This document shows, in pieces, positions 49,052-62,102 of a stretch of 64,000 nucleotides of DNA. The notes beneath the pieces were generated by a model. The model was not told the origin of the DNA. It did not search any database and saw only the letters and a list, made by a program, of their open reading frames with translations. The stretch's first letter is position 1, and every line of letters begins with the position of its first letter. The translations under genes were made by a program, and so were the position numbers. This stretch comes from Syngnathus acus (Eukaryota > Chordata > Actinopteri > Syngnathiformes > Syngnathidae), in NCBI RefSeq assembly GCF_901709675.1, contig NC_051108.1, positions 1,612,001 to 1,676,000 on the forward strand. Direction: 5' to 3'.

Positions 49052-52000
49052 AGATGTTCTCTCTTTCTACACTGGATGGGCACAGAAGGAAGACAAAAAG
49101 CCGAGGATATCGGACGAAAGCAGACGCCGTCGAAAACATGTCAGCTGTTACGTGCAAAGTTCAGCATGAGATAATCTCGTCGGTTTAAAGGAACACGACA
49201 CATCGCTGTGAGCATTGTTTGAATTTTCGTGGAGCTCTCTCTGTACAAGTAATAATTCTTCAATGGCAGCAGTCAAAGTGCTGAGAGCAGCAAATAATCG
49301 GCGCAAAGGTTGCTTCCCACCGCGTCTAGATCATCGTGTGACGTCACCGCGCTGGCTAAATGTAGCCGGCACCCGTGAAGTCGACAGGTGGTGCCATGCC
49401 AGGAGGGGGGGGGGGGGTCGGTTGATGAAAAAAAGGGTGGAAAGTGCACCTCTTGTTCCCCTGAGTGGGTGCTTCCATCACACCACGCTTGATGATGTCA
49501 TCAATGACGCCGTCACTACAGAAAGGCTTCTGTGTTGCGGCCTGCGCATTTCGAGGCTTTCCCACTTTTCATATCAGCATGATTTTATTTTTTGTCCAAT
49601 CAGAATTCAGAATGCCTTTCTAAGTGTGTTCCTATGTCAATCTAATCTGTCCAGGACAGAATGAGAATGTTGACTTCAGTATTGCACGTACAGTCAAGAG
49701 TACAGGCAAAATGTTTCGAAATCAAAACAAGTCCAGTGTCCTGGAACGAACCGTGCCGGGCCCGAGAGACGTCGAGAAAGTCCGACGCACGCGTGCCAAC
49801 GCGTCTCCACATTTTATCAGCTCCCGGCTCGGTTTTGAGCTATATATTACGTTAGCGGCGGTTGGCGAGCCCTCGGAGGAATGTTCCCGCGGCCTTGGTC
49901 AAAAGCTGCCGCGCCGCTGCGTCAATTCTCAAAATGTCTTTACCTGCCGTCGTACTTTTCTGAACTCTCGCGGTTGTAAACAAGACGGCGGAATGCGGCC
50001 GTGACACATAACACTTACGCAGGCGACATAAGTTCACTCTTGTTGCTAGGTAGATTTTTTGGGCTGCCAATGTTTCAGGGTCATTATCAAAATTTGTCTC
50101 CAGCCGGAAGCGGCATTAAAGGAGTCGCTCAATATTCGTCACGCTTATCTCGAGGCGCCGCACTGTGTCGAAGGCCAACGATTAATTCCAAACTGTTGAC
50201 AGATGACAAACACTCAGCGAGGATGGAAAGTAATAACAGAGGAGCGGAGTTGAGTGATTGGTTCAGCTTATAATAATGTCGAGGGAGGTGTTGGTGGGCA
50301 GATGAATTGTCAAGATGGAAACGGTGTCTATTTAAAGGCTCGCCGGCTGGAAAAACATCCAGACTGGAAACATGCATGAGACCCCAGCCGCCGTCTTTTT
50401 TTTTTTTCTTCTTCGGGCTGCGTTTTGAATTACGCCACTTTAATGGACGGCGATATATTATATACCCCAAGCATCTCCATTCCGCCGGGACGTAACTTGG
50501 ACGCTCGGCGCATTTTTCGGAGCAATGCTTCCTCATAAATCATTTAGCTAGGCACATTTTTTGAGGGAAAGGGCAAAGGGGGGGCTTTTTGTTGCCAACT
50601 AACAAGGGAGGCGATATCACTTACACCACCATACTGAACAAAGTGTCTTTCACAAGCTCCAGATTTTTTCAAAACAAGCCATGAAAAATAAAATCCAGCA
50701 AACCCTCAAGTTAGTAGCGAGATTACAATTTTTTTAAAGCAATCAGTTTTCACGGCCCGGCCCCCCACAGGGCAACCAAAACCGTGACGTGACCCGCAAT
50801 GAAAACCAGCACGACCCCCCCCGCCCCCCTGAAGGCGTCCCGCAGGTGGACACTAGCAATAGACGCAGAAGGCATGGCAACACATGTGGACAACAACATG
50901 AAGGGGATTAGCTGCTAAGGCACACTGGAAACTTCTGTTTTAGCATCGGCGCTGCAGACAGCGGGACGACAATCTGGTCCTCTTTCAACAAACACCTCAG
51001 CTGCTGCCGTCAGGTGGTCCCCGTCGTGTGGGTCCCGGACGGACCCGTTGCCTGTTCCACTGACCTTTCTTTCGGGTTTCTTAACCGAGACGCCGCGTTG
51101 AGCGCGTAATACTTCCTCTCCTGGACCTCACACGCGCAAGAAACCATTGGAAGCGTCCCGCTGTTTTCAAACTTAAACATGCAAAACGAGGTCACCCGGT
51201 GTCTGTGACCCCCGCCAGAAGGTTTCTAAATATAGCAAAAGGTCGATCCCGCACACGTTGCCACCCACAGATGCACTGTAATCTCTCAAGGGCCAACACA
51301 TTCTTTTCAGGGCTGCTATGCTATTTTCACCATAGGAAATAATGGAAATGGAAAAAACTGTACAGTGGTCTAAGGTGGTCCATAATTCTTTTTTTGACTT
51401 ACTGGAATGCTCTTGAATGTGGAAAAGGAGAGCCATAGTTGAAGCAAGCAGTAAAACACAAATGCGAACAGAGTCACGCTAGGGGCTGCTGTGTGCCCCA
51501 GCTCACATCAAACACTCACACCAAGACTTTTGTTATGATCGATTCAACTAGGAGTCAACGTTTTGTAACTTGGCGGTGGCACCTTTCACACATTTTGGGT
51601 CGGTGCCAGACTCAGTACTACAAACGCATAGGGCATATTTACAGTCGGGATGGTTTCAAAGCGATCAACTGGGCTGCCAGTTCGCAGCCTTGGCAGCTCC
51701 GGTAAATTTACTCAGCTTGCGGCGATGCGGACCACATCCGAGCACGCGGCCGTTTGAAGCAAATGCATATTGCTGCTTTAAAGGCGGCCGCTTCCCAGCA
51801 AGAACATGGAGCCCCCCGTCCTCGCATTAGCCTGGCGCGCGACTGCATAGCTGAGCTAATTAGCTTCCTGTAAGGGCCTTGGATGAAAACACGGCCTTAA
51901 ATCACTCGGCGCTGCTTTTGTCTTTGCGGCTGCCAAGGTCAATGTTGACGTTCAAACGGGCTGTTTTTTCACAGGTGTTTTCGATCGAGGCCGTGCCAAC

Positions 52001-55000
52001 GCTTTCACCTTAACATTCCTCAAATATCAAAGGCGTTGTTTTTTTCTGTCATCGCAGCTTTCATGTCGCGTTCGCCCAGCGTTGAGTAGTCGGAGCGCCG
52101 TTAGCTTCGACCTCAGAGTGGACGTGCTAATTACTGACAAGCTGTTTTGCGCGATTTGACCCACAGTGAGCACGGAGGAAGTTGCAACCGCAAGTCGGGA
52201 TGTATTATTATGGAAGCCCGCCGATGCCGGACGAGGGTACATTCGAGGTTCGAGTGTTTAGATTATCGCGTCCAAGGTCCAGCGTTGCGCTGGAGCCCAT
52301 TATTAAGTTGCCCTCGCAACAATGGAAATGGAAAGTGACCTCATGAGACTTCGTTTCTCTTTGGGAGCGCAAAAAGTATCGGGCTTGATGACGTCAGTCG
52401 ACAAGTGACCACGCAGCCTCTTCCATTTATTTCAAAGTGGAAAGGCACCACTAAAGATATTGTTTTCAAAATGTTTAAAATTTATTGTCTTGGACGTATG
52501 TGGAAGTCATTCATCTACGCGGGTAACATTGCATCAAACTGAAACCGGCGTTCCCATGCTGTTATAATTGGTTCCAGATACAGTATGATTTTTTTTGTTT
52601 TTGTTTTAACAGCAGAGTGCCTAAAAAGGACCCCTCCCTGTCTGGGCTTTTCCCTCGTGTAAGTGTGAGCTGCAAGGCCAAACACTCACGCTCAACCTGG
52701 ATCGCCACCTCGTGCCGTCCGAGTCACCGCTCTCGTCCGACCGGGGAGGTCACGGCGGGTCACCTCTTCGGGGGACTCTGCGAAAACATTTCATTGTATG
52801 ACTGACTACTCGATTCTTGGTCATTGTTTACTCACAACAAAAAGCATGGAGTGACCTCAAGTCTATTTTTTACACATGGATCTCCAGCTACATAAATCCA
52901 ATATGGCTCAAGGTAACAGAGTGTTCTTTTCTGCTTCCGAAGCGTCTGCTGCGGACTGGCAGTGGGAAAAAAAACTTTTGAGCCATCACGGCGGCCCTCG
53001 CAACAACACGCAACGAGACGGACGGCGGATTCCTCAGCGAGGTGAGGAGGAAGTGATGACGCAGGACGGCGGCGGCGCTCAGCTCGCTGTCAAAAGTTTC
53101 ACACGCCTATCCGACCTCGAGGGCGCTCACGACATGAGCTAATATGTCGTACCGAGGTGGTAAACGAGCAGCGGGTGACCCATTTTGTCCATTTGGGGAT
53201 GTTTACGCATGACAGACCACTACCGAGGATAAACAATCCTAATTTGAATCATCGCCAAAATAGATTCCATATACGACGACTATTACATTTGCTTCAAATC
53301 GCTAGCTATGCTACATGAAGCTAAAAATTGTGTTCAAGTAAAGACTACTTGGCTTGTCCACTATTAGCTCATGAATCCATCAGCACCCGAGAAGGTGGCG
53401 CCGAGGAAGGAACAAAGTTGTAATTTGCTGAATCAACAGAATATTTTGGGGTTAACAGTAAGGTCGCTGGATATTGTATCACTCCGTTGTTGCCATATAG
53501 CTCAAAGTACATTTTTAGCCAGTGCAGTTTAAACCCAATCCGTGCCAAAAGACATTAATCAGCCGCGCCTCGTACGTCTAAAGTGAGAACTTGGGGCTTT
53601 GGAGCCAAAGTCCCCGGCGTCCGAAAACATCACGCTCATGGTATAGCTGGCATGATTGAGAAGTGCGGTGCGAGCGTTACGCAACGCCGAGGTGTTGTGT
53701 GACGCCGCGTGAATGCCAGGCCTTGTCTGCCTCGGCCGGTTTGCGCGTCTCAACCGCTAGCTTTTCGCTCAAAGCCTAGCTTGTCTCCAGAGGACCTGTT
53801 CTCACGCCTTTACACTTCGATAATTGACACGAGCCAATTATCCCACAAATTTCCCGACTGGTTTTCCCCCCACTTATGTGTCAAAAAATCTGCTGGCTTT
53901 TTTGAAAGTACGCAGTCAATTCAAAGTCCGCAGTGTCTCGGGCGGCGTAAAGCACATCGAGCTCAAAGTCGAGCGTATTCTGGTCCGATCACGTTGGCAG
54001 GTATGTTTGCTTTATTGCCCCTGGCAGGACGGCCGTTCAGCGTTCGTCAGCCGCCTATGTTTACGCAGGTGCGGCCCAATTGGGAAAGGGGACGCCTTTA
54101 TACTGTATGTGGCATTTGACTGGGCCGGGCCCAGCGAAGGCATTTCCTCAGCTTACTGGAAATGGAGCAGTAAAGGGTTAGAAACATGTCACACTCGGGG
54201 GAGAAATATTTAAGTGGCAGGAGCTAGATGGACACGGGTGTCATTTAGTAACATTTCTGAACATTTATCTTGAGCTAAGATTTCTTATTTGGGGCCTGTT
54301 ATTGGTTTCAGAATTTGACTGGCCAAGTGGAGTTGACTTGTTTGAAGCGTCGGTCGGCATGTTCACATGTTTTTAATTGGCCGGCGATGTGATGCTGTCA
54401 GAGGGATCGCTCATCTCGAAAATATGCACAAGAGTCATAGATGGATCAGGCATTTTCTGGAAATCTTGTGTCATCCTTTGCTGTGCTTTCAGAAGAAACT
54501 ATTACATAAACGTGATGATGATTTGCCAGACATTCTTCTGCAAAACATGGATAGAGCAAAGTCTTGTCCAGTCAGCAATGATGGCGTTAGCATTAGCAAC
54601 TGCAGATGTTTGATTTGACTTTTTGAAATTGTGAGACTCTTTGGACTGAACATGGCCTTCAACTATCACAACACGACCGTTGTGGTTAAATAAACCCTCC
54701 CCCAGTTAGTGTTCAGTTCAACATGCCGCCGGACGTATACATAAGGTAAAAGTCGATGAGCTCCTGGACAAAGAACAAGCGTATAAATTTTGCCTTGATC
54801 TTTCATCTTGGCTGCGTTTGCCACACAAACAAGCTGCCAGGGGGCCCGAGATGTACACAAGCTAAAGGTCGACGGGCCGCTATGTACGCGCCACTTGAAA
54901 AGCTTGTCAACTTTGGCCCTCGCCCTCTAAATGAGCCGATGCTCAATGAGCCGCACTGTTGCGGACGCAAACACAGATGCGCGCCTTAAAACGCGCTGGG

Positions 55001-55689
55001 CCGGGTTGAGAAATTTGAAAGAAAACAAACAGGATTCCTGAGCGCTGCGCTGTGGCGTGAGGCCGCTGGACGCCGGCACAAAGAGGGGCCTGTTTGGCGC
55101 CGCGCTCCGTCCTTCCAGCGAACAGAACGGAGGTTCTGCGACGCTGTTGACCTAAGCTACTTTAGAATGTTTGCGCAATAGTTTTCTGACCGCTTGATTA
55201 AAAATATCGTTTGATGGTCCCTGCCCCGAGCGAGGGGCAGTTCAGACCGGTCTGATCGAGAGCCACGCGAACAACACGGCCTCTCATCAACGTGGAAAAG
55301 TCGGCCACAGGCAAACGATTGAGGGCCCGTGTCCCGCTTGGCTTTTTTAAATTATATAATACGAGAGCGACTCGAACTGCGAAATGTCTGTCACGCCGCT
55401 CAACGCGCCAACAGCGTTCCAGCATGTCATCGGCGGATGGAAACGTCAGTCAGTCGATGCGACATTTGCTCCAGATGCAAACAGATGGATAACCTCGTTC
55501 GTAATTTCCAATTTCCATATTCAGGATGCCAAACATTTCCTCTTCCGTGACTGCCGTGTGAAGTCGGCATAACCTAAAACCGTCAAGCTGTTTGCTGACT
55601 GTTCCAATATGCATTGCGTAATGCTTGTTTCCAACAAGTGATCCACGATTTTTAGGGAACCCTATTAAATTAAATTAAATATTGCTGTG

Positions 55690-55703
55690 GCGCCATCTAG
55701 TGG
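55690..55703 (-). promoter_or_regulatory. Perfect CTCF core motif (reverse)
   Basis: On the minus strand this reads CCACTAGATGGCGC, matching all positions of CCASYAGRKGGCRS. It is in the ccn2-stx7 interval, oriented toward the forward motif at 26269. Confidence 0.6.
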
Positions 55704-58171
55704 ACTCTTGGCACCAATGAACTATGTTGATGTAACGTAAGGAACTCCTTTTGGTCAGGCCTTAGCATCTATAGTCAATAGTATGATAAAAATGAGAACA
55801 AAGTCATTAAGGCCCCCCCCAAAAACCGAGTAGCTGGTATCGGCAGCCTCCGCAAGTACCCGATAACACATTTTTGTTGAACTACTAGTCACAAGATAGT
55901 TTGCGTAGACGAGCTAATAAAGGTACTTTATTACTTCATAGTCTGCCGGCTGTACCATTTTTCTTAGTGCAGACAAAAAAAGATGTCGGCGGGTGTTTGT
56001 GGCTTTTTTTTTTTTTTTGTCTTCTCAAAAAAGAAGACTATTTGTTTGGTTTCTTGACCGAGTCAAACGGAAAGTAGAATCAGACATAGAACAACACTAT
56101 AAACGGCCCACTCACATTCACACGAGACGCTGCATGCCTCCGCCAAGGCCAACGTGAGCAAAAAAACAAACCCTAATAAAAATCTCGCCAAGCGCAGGAC
56201 CGAAAGAGCAAAACATTCAAGTGGACATAAAGCCAAATTTCCAAGCTGAAAATGCTTTTTAAGTGGGAGCCAGTCAGGTATGCGCGAAAGTTTGTGTTGC
56301 TAAACGAAAGGCATGTGCGGCTGGCAAACAGGAGAAGGATATATTAAGGCCACCGTAAAAAGAAAAGTCCATATTAAGAGCCTTGCTTGATGTGGCGCAA
56401 GATTTATAACTTGCAGGGGTCAAACTAAACAGTCCACAGCAGAAAAAAACCCAGAAATGCCCAGTGACCGGGTCCTGCTTTAAGATGATTTTTTTTTTTT
56501 TAATCTTACCGGAATACACAAAATACTAACACTCGCTGATCCTTACCAGAAGTCATGTTTACACAAATAGCTACTGTGAATTCATTCATTAAGCCTAGCC
56601 AGAAGCAACTTAAACCTATGCCAAAAATTAATCCCATTCACAAGTATTTTCTTAGTAACTATTTCTCACATTTTACTGTTGTACTGCATTTTAATTTTTA
56701 GAAAAATTCAATTATGATTATTTTTTTTCATTTTCTCATGTTCCAAACAGAGCATCCGCGCACGTCAGCCTGAGAAAGGGAAAAATGTCATCCGAGCCCC
56801 CACCAGGTGTGACGAACATCTCACGCCGCTGCGAGTAAACGCCGCTTCCTCACCCCGCCACCCGGCGTCCCGTTTGCCAGTCTCTGCCCCCTCCCCTTTT
56901 AACCTCTGACCCGGACGGGCCGCTCCGAGACGCTCTTTCACTTGTTAGCTTTGTCCGACTCAGATGTCAAACTACCTTGAGTGAACGCAGTGAAAAAGTG
57001 TGATGCAACTACAGTGTCAATTCCGGCTGCTATTTAACACGATAACAAAGAGCAAAAATTTGGTGTGCGTGTACCTGCATGTGTGGTCCGACCACATCCT
57101 TTTTTTTTTTCTTCATCGCAAGAACAACACGGCCACCTGCGAGCTACCGCCATGGTTCCTTCCCACCAACGGCGAGGTTGGTCACGCAGGTTGCAACGCG
57201 AGTGGCGTCACGCGAAGTCATGTTGGTCTCCCCGCAATTCTCCTCCATGGTTACGCCACTCTCTGCAAACATAGGAGGCCCGTTTCAACCCAGATGACAT
57301 TTAAACTCGCAAACTGATTATTTGAAGACCTTTTTGTTGCCACATAAAAAAAAAAAAAAAAAAACACCGGCCTTGCGATATGGAAGCTGTTAACCCAAAA
57401 CTGAGGACAAGCTCAGAGATGGGAATTCACCCAAAATGGCTACTGGCAGACTTTCTGTACAATTTCATTCGACGTTCTGTGTCATAAGCAAGTACACTCA
57501 AGTGTATTTTGGCTTAAAAGTGTCACTTTGAAGCGGCTTGAACATCCAGTCACATCCCTCGCGACCTGGCAGGCTACTTCCTATTGAGGAAAACATCAAT
57601 ATTTGCTAAATTAAGACCAACAGAAGCCTCTGGAGCAGCCACAACGCTTCTGTGGGCCCATGCTAACCTTCAACGTCTTTAACTTTGTGTACACGCTGCC
57701 ATTGCCAGCTGTAGCTCATCTGTATTTATGAGCAAATATTTCTTTTGGGGAAGCGAGAGTACATGACAGAGAAAAAATATTTTGGAAGTCAAAGTTGGCA
57801 TTCCTGGGCCACCGCAAGGAATTCTGAGGATGCAGGTACATCAACAACTGGGATTTATTGGGAGGCTGATGCACTAACGGAATAAATGCATGCTCAAGTT
57901 AACGGTTTCTGCAGGCTTTCATTAATAACGTCTAAAAATAGTACCGTTTGGACATCTGGGTCTTCATTACAACTGCTGGCAAGTTGCAATGCAATGAAAG
58001 AAAAGAAGAAAGGCACCTATTAAAATACAGCCATTACATTTCAAAAGGAATAATGAGAAAAACAGATTAAGGTTTTTTTTTTGGTGTCCTAGATCAATGC
58101 CTTAGACGGGCTAATGAAATAGCATCATAATGCACCATAGGCCTTCATAGCAGCATGTTGCTATTCAACTA

Positions 58172-58185
58172 CTGCCCCCTGCTGG
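58172..58185 (-). promoter_or_regulatory. Perfect CTCF core motif (reverse)
   Basis: On the minus strand this reads CCAGCAGGGGGCAG, the most typical form of the CTCF core. It is 2.5 kb from the motif at 55690 and in the same orientation. Confidence 0.65.
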
Positions 58186-59360
58186 GAGGAACACCCATCA
58201 CCACTTGATGCTATCATAACATTGCCATAGTGTACATAAACATGTGTTTTTAAAAAAAATAAAAGAGGTGAGGCAAAAGTGAAAAATGTGTCACCTCAAC
58301 TGTTGAGATGACCTCAGTGGAGCAAAGTTTAATTTCCATTAATCATGGAAATAAGCATCATTCCTTACCTTCACACCTGCGTGAACGTGAGCCGGTCCTC
58401 AGCAGTGCAACTGTCAAACGATGGCGTCATCATCATCGTCGTCATGGGAATGATTCATTTGGCAAATTCTGTAATGAGCACTCAGTGATACACAAGTTGG
58501 GCTTTGACATTTTTTTTAAAGTTGCACTAAATCCTCAAAAGAACATTCCTTCCTTTTGAGTAGCAAATGAATCGATGAATCTGGAACGTCATGGATTGTT
58601 TAAGGTGAACGATTAAACTGCTCAAAGTGTACACCTTGTTAAGTCTCTCGGGGAAAAAGTACGTCGTAGGAAAAATGCGCTGGGCTCTTTGCAGCAACTT
58701 GCTACATTCCAAAAGAAGCGGCAGTCGCACCTCCTGGCGGTCCAGATGATGTATTCACACCTGGACGGGTCGGCCAAAGCTTCTTCCATAGCTGTGCCCG
58801 TGCCAAGGCAACATTTTCCTCCCGGGCGTCACCAACCTGTTACTTCCACCTCGCCGCCAGCCAAGGACGCAATGACTCGCCTGGCGTTTACGAGTCCCCC
58901 TGATCTCATCTCCCAACGTGGCAGCCCGTTTCCAGCGCCAAGATGACGCACGGCATTAGTACTAAACGGTTGTTTCGATTTTAACCCAAAATTTCAAGCC
59001 CACATTCAACTTGACATGATTATTTATGTACATTTATCGCATATTGTCACATCAAATTGACTGTCAATGCCTGGTGAACAACGGTGTTCCACAAGGTTCC
59101 GTTACTAGCCCACTTTTTTTTTTTTTTTTTTTTTTAAGTGTATGGATTTCAATCTGTTAAATTTGTTCAAATATTTGCAGAGAAGTGTTCAAAATGAAAT
59201 AGGCCATCAGCCAACAGTTACGTTTTTGCTGACTTAAGTAGTCTCGGAAATCAGGACGTGCCGCGTGGACACCATTGACAAGTTGACCTTGTGCAACACA
59301 GTTCAATAATTGCAATGATGTATGTAGTGCAAGTTTAAAATACATGCAGTATATATACCA

Positions 59361-59381
59361 TATATATATATATATATATAT
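59361..59381. repeat. AT microsatellite
   Basis: About ten AT units preceded by further TATATA words, in the ccn2-stx7 interval. Confidence 0.85.
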
Positions 59382-59963
59382 ATGAAGACAACAAATTACC
59401 TGACCATGTTCTTCATTTGGTGCTCTTGTACTGGCGGCGTCACGGCAGCTCAATTTGCATACCATTCCAATAACGACTCACGCCGCTATGATAAGATATA
59501 TTTAATAAAATGGGCACATGGGAGGCAGCACATTTGTCATTTACAAAAAAAAAATATACATGCACATTTTGATCTGTTATTTACTCACCATGTTGTGATG
59601 ACTGCTTTTAGCTTCCTTCATATCAACAAGAAAAAGCAACTTCATGTTAAGCGTCTCACTCCACAATATAACCTTCTTGAAAAATCTTAACTTAAAACCA
59701 TGCTATGTTAATTTATGCTTAGAAATTAGCTGAGTTTAGCCAAATTGTGGAATAACAGCACTAACTGTGAGGATTGCACATAGAATGATTGCCAACAAAA
59801 TTAGACCCACCTGCACAAAGTCAATGGAATGAAAATAAAAGAGCTTCATGAAAAATCTTGCTTTTGCCCATATGGCAATTCTCTGTTTTGGTGAATCTGT
59901 TGTTGTGTCTGGCAATGTTCATTACCGCCACCTTAAGGCCTGAAGTGGAACACCATTGTCAGG

Positions 59964-59969
59964 TTTATT
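59964..59969 (-). terminator. stx7: Poly(A) signal, probable stx7 3' end
   Basis: The plus-strand TTTATT reads AATAAA in the stx7 direction, about 0.19 kb after the stop codon. Confidence 0.5.
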
Positions 59970-60152
59970 TTTAGTGCCGCACCACCGGTGCCATTCCAGT
60001 TCATCAGTGACAGAAATGTTTGCTTCAGCTCTTATCGCATTGACTCTGACTCGCTGGTGTGTGCATACCCAATCGAGTGGCCGTTGAGCTTTTACATTTC
60101 TTGGCAGCAGGAGACGACGTGAAGCGTCGGTAGGGGTGCGAAGTAGGAGGAC

Positions 60153-62102
60153 TCACTGCTTGGAGGCGCCCCAGATGATGAGGCCAACGACGACGGCAAC
60201 GACGACCAGGATTATAATCAGGATGCAGATCTTCTTCCGAGAGCTCCGCTTGAAAGAAAAAAAAAAGATGAATAATGTTGCGAGGGAACTCTTGCTAGAT
60301 AGGGAGCTGACAGGGTCATCGACCGTGTTGCGCAATGCTTTTTTTCTTTTTCTTTGAACACCTCTAGCTCATCTCCTAATGATCCATTGCTTATCTCTTT
60401 TACCTGATAGTCGGCAGCACGTGCAAGCTGCTGTGTGGCACTCTGGACGTTCACATCTGCACTCTCCACATTGGCCTCTATACTGTCTGCAGAGGACACA
60501 TAGGGTCAGGAAAGGGGAGCTGATCAATTTGCTTGCGTAGGATCTATTTCATTTATTTACATCTGGGTGGACGCACAACTTTGATGTTGCCGTGCTTCCT
60601 CCCGCATAAAAAGCATACATATTAGGTTTGTTGAAACTCTTAATGGGCCATAGGAACGAATGTGGTTGGTTGTGTAACTGGCCTTTCACCTAATTGTAGT
60701 GGGGACAGGCTCCAGCTCAAACATGACGCGAATATGGACAAATGCTACAAATAAATAAATAAAATAAGTAAAACCAATCCAAAATAAAATGAAAACAAAT
60801 TAAAATAAATACAAATCCTCATTTAACCATGATATAATTAAAAAAAATGCTGCTTACCAATCATGTCGCCTTGATCGTGCACCATCGTCCCAAGGTCCTT
60901 GAAGATGTCATTGATGTCTGTGATGTCTGACTGCAAACAAGAAAATGACCAAGTTCAACGCGCAATGCTCACACTGACTGTCGAGTATTTGTGTTTGACG
61001 TGTTGGACACCTCCAGCTGCCTGATGGATGACTCTCTCTCCTGGATCAACCGGAGATCATCCTCGCTGACGGCCTCATCCTGGTCCTGCACCTGCATCTC
61101 ACTGCAGCAATGCAAGTTTATTGTCATTTTTGGCTGAAATTTTTAAAGTAGAACTGACAAATTTGCTATTGTGTTTTAAAAATGATATTTTTTCCTCTTT
61201 ATTGCAAATGCATTTAGGCATTCAGAGGGTTCTTGAATGGAAACAAAACCTCGATGGAGTTCAAATAAACAAATGCGCTACCTTGGGAAAGGGGTGACAC
61301 TTCCATAATGAGTCTCAGGCTGGCCACCCTACAGAAAAAGGTAAACAGGATCACAAAATGCAAACATGAGAACCTCTGCCACCAGTGCCAAACAGTAGCA
61401 GTGACAGCACGAGAGGAAATGCCAACGGCCGCCATGCAGACTGGGGCTTTTCCTCACCGCAACGAGGCACATTTGCTGGTCCAAGCTACTCACCGACACC
61501 TTGGAGCTGGCTCTGACCCGGGCCACAAACTCTCGTTCTTTGTCGGCCGCCAACCGCTGCGTCTTCTGAAAGGTGTTCAACGCCGCCGAGAAGTCGTTGA
61601 GCAAACGCTCTTTTTGAATCTTTCTCTGCCTCTGAAAAATGACATTTTGTAAGCCAAAGTATTTCTCTTCAGAAAATAAAAGCAGCAGTACCTGGTCTGC
61701 GCCCACAGGAAGCGCGCTGAACTCCTTCATGAGCCGGTCCGTCTCCTTGGCGAGCTGGTTACCTTGTTGCTGGTTCTGCTGCCTGGCGACCAGTCAAGAC
61801 AGTCACAGTCAAGAGTTTTCATCCCTAAAACTTGACCGAGTATCGCGTGAACTCACAGCGTCAGTTGCAGCTGGTTGCTGTCCTGATCGGTTCCAAGCAG
61901 TGACAGCGCCCTCTGTAGCTCGGAAGCTGCACATAATTGTCAGGAACATGATATGATGTGGGTTTAATGCGACTGTCAGATGATGTCATTCAAGTCAAAT
62001 GTGTGGGTTTGTATTACTCAGCAGGGTGAGTCTCTGGATGTTGGAGCTAATGATTTGAACCAAAGCATTGGGCTCCTCCGGAAAGCCAGCCTGGTAGGCC
62101 AT
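60153..62102 (-). CDS. stx7: Syntaxin 7-type endosomal Qa-SNARE
   Basis: Syntaxin 7 drives late-endosome and lysosome fusion. Coding exons: 62018-62102, 61857-61926, 61692-61782, 61494-61631, 61282-61328, 61011-61101, 60858-60930, 60404-60486 and 60153-60248. Phases agree, giving 257 residues (human STX7 261). The N-terminus ([16 protein letters not shown]) and [19 protein letters not shown] with [16 protein letters not shown] form the Habc part. [15 protein letters not shown] leads into the SNARE motif, with the expected zero-layer glutamine at about residue 194 ([15 protein letters not shown]). A C-terminal anchor (about 233-252, [11 protein letters not shown]) ends WGASKQ. STX12 is the close alternative; the WG-containing short tail, VARVRASS and the position near ccn2 favour STX7. 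A probable non-coding first exon ends at 62593 (donor GTTAGT), joining an acceptor at 62111, nine bases before the ATG. Confidence 0.88.
60487..60857. other. stx7: stx7 intron with repeat remnant
   Basis: This is a 371 bp intron. At about 60699-60770 the words GGGGACAGGCTCCAGCT and a run of AAATAAAT-type tail resemble a degenerate L2-like LINE 3' end, recalled from memory. The rest is AT-rich. Confidence 0.5.

Larger units (their letters stand above)
47504..60152. other. Gene-poor interval between ccn2 and stx7
   Basis: I recognise no exon in these 12.6 kb on either strand; MOXD1, which lies between these genes in human, was not found. The first 1.6 kb carries the ccn2 promoter and a likely enhancer. 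A GAG repeat is at 47811-47848, with G runs near 48830-48840 and 49407-49417. Perfect CTCF cores lie at 55690-55703 and 58172-58185, both on the minus strand. AT-rich sequence dominates 55900-56750 and 58950-59900, with an AT array at 59361-59381. A minus-strand AATAAA at 59964-59969 probably ends stx7. Confidence 0.7.

Noticed and set aside
53709-54213. Overlapping open frames of 129-136 codons between ccn2 and stx7
   Set aside because: No domain, signal peptide or splice pattern; the two frames overlap each other, and codon content is random-like.
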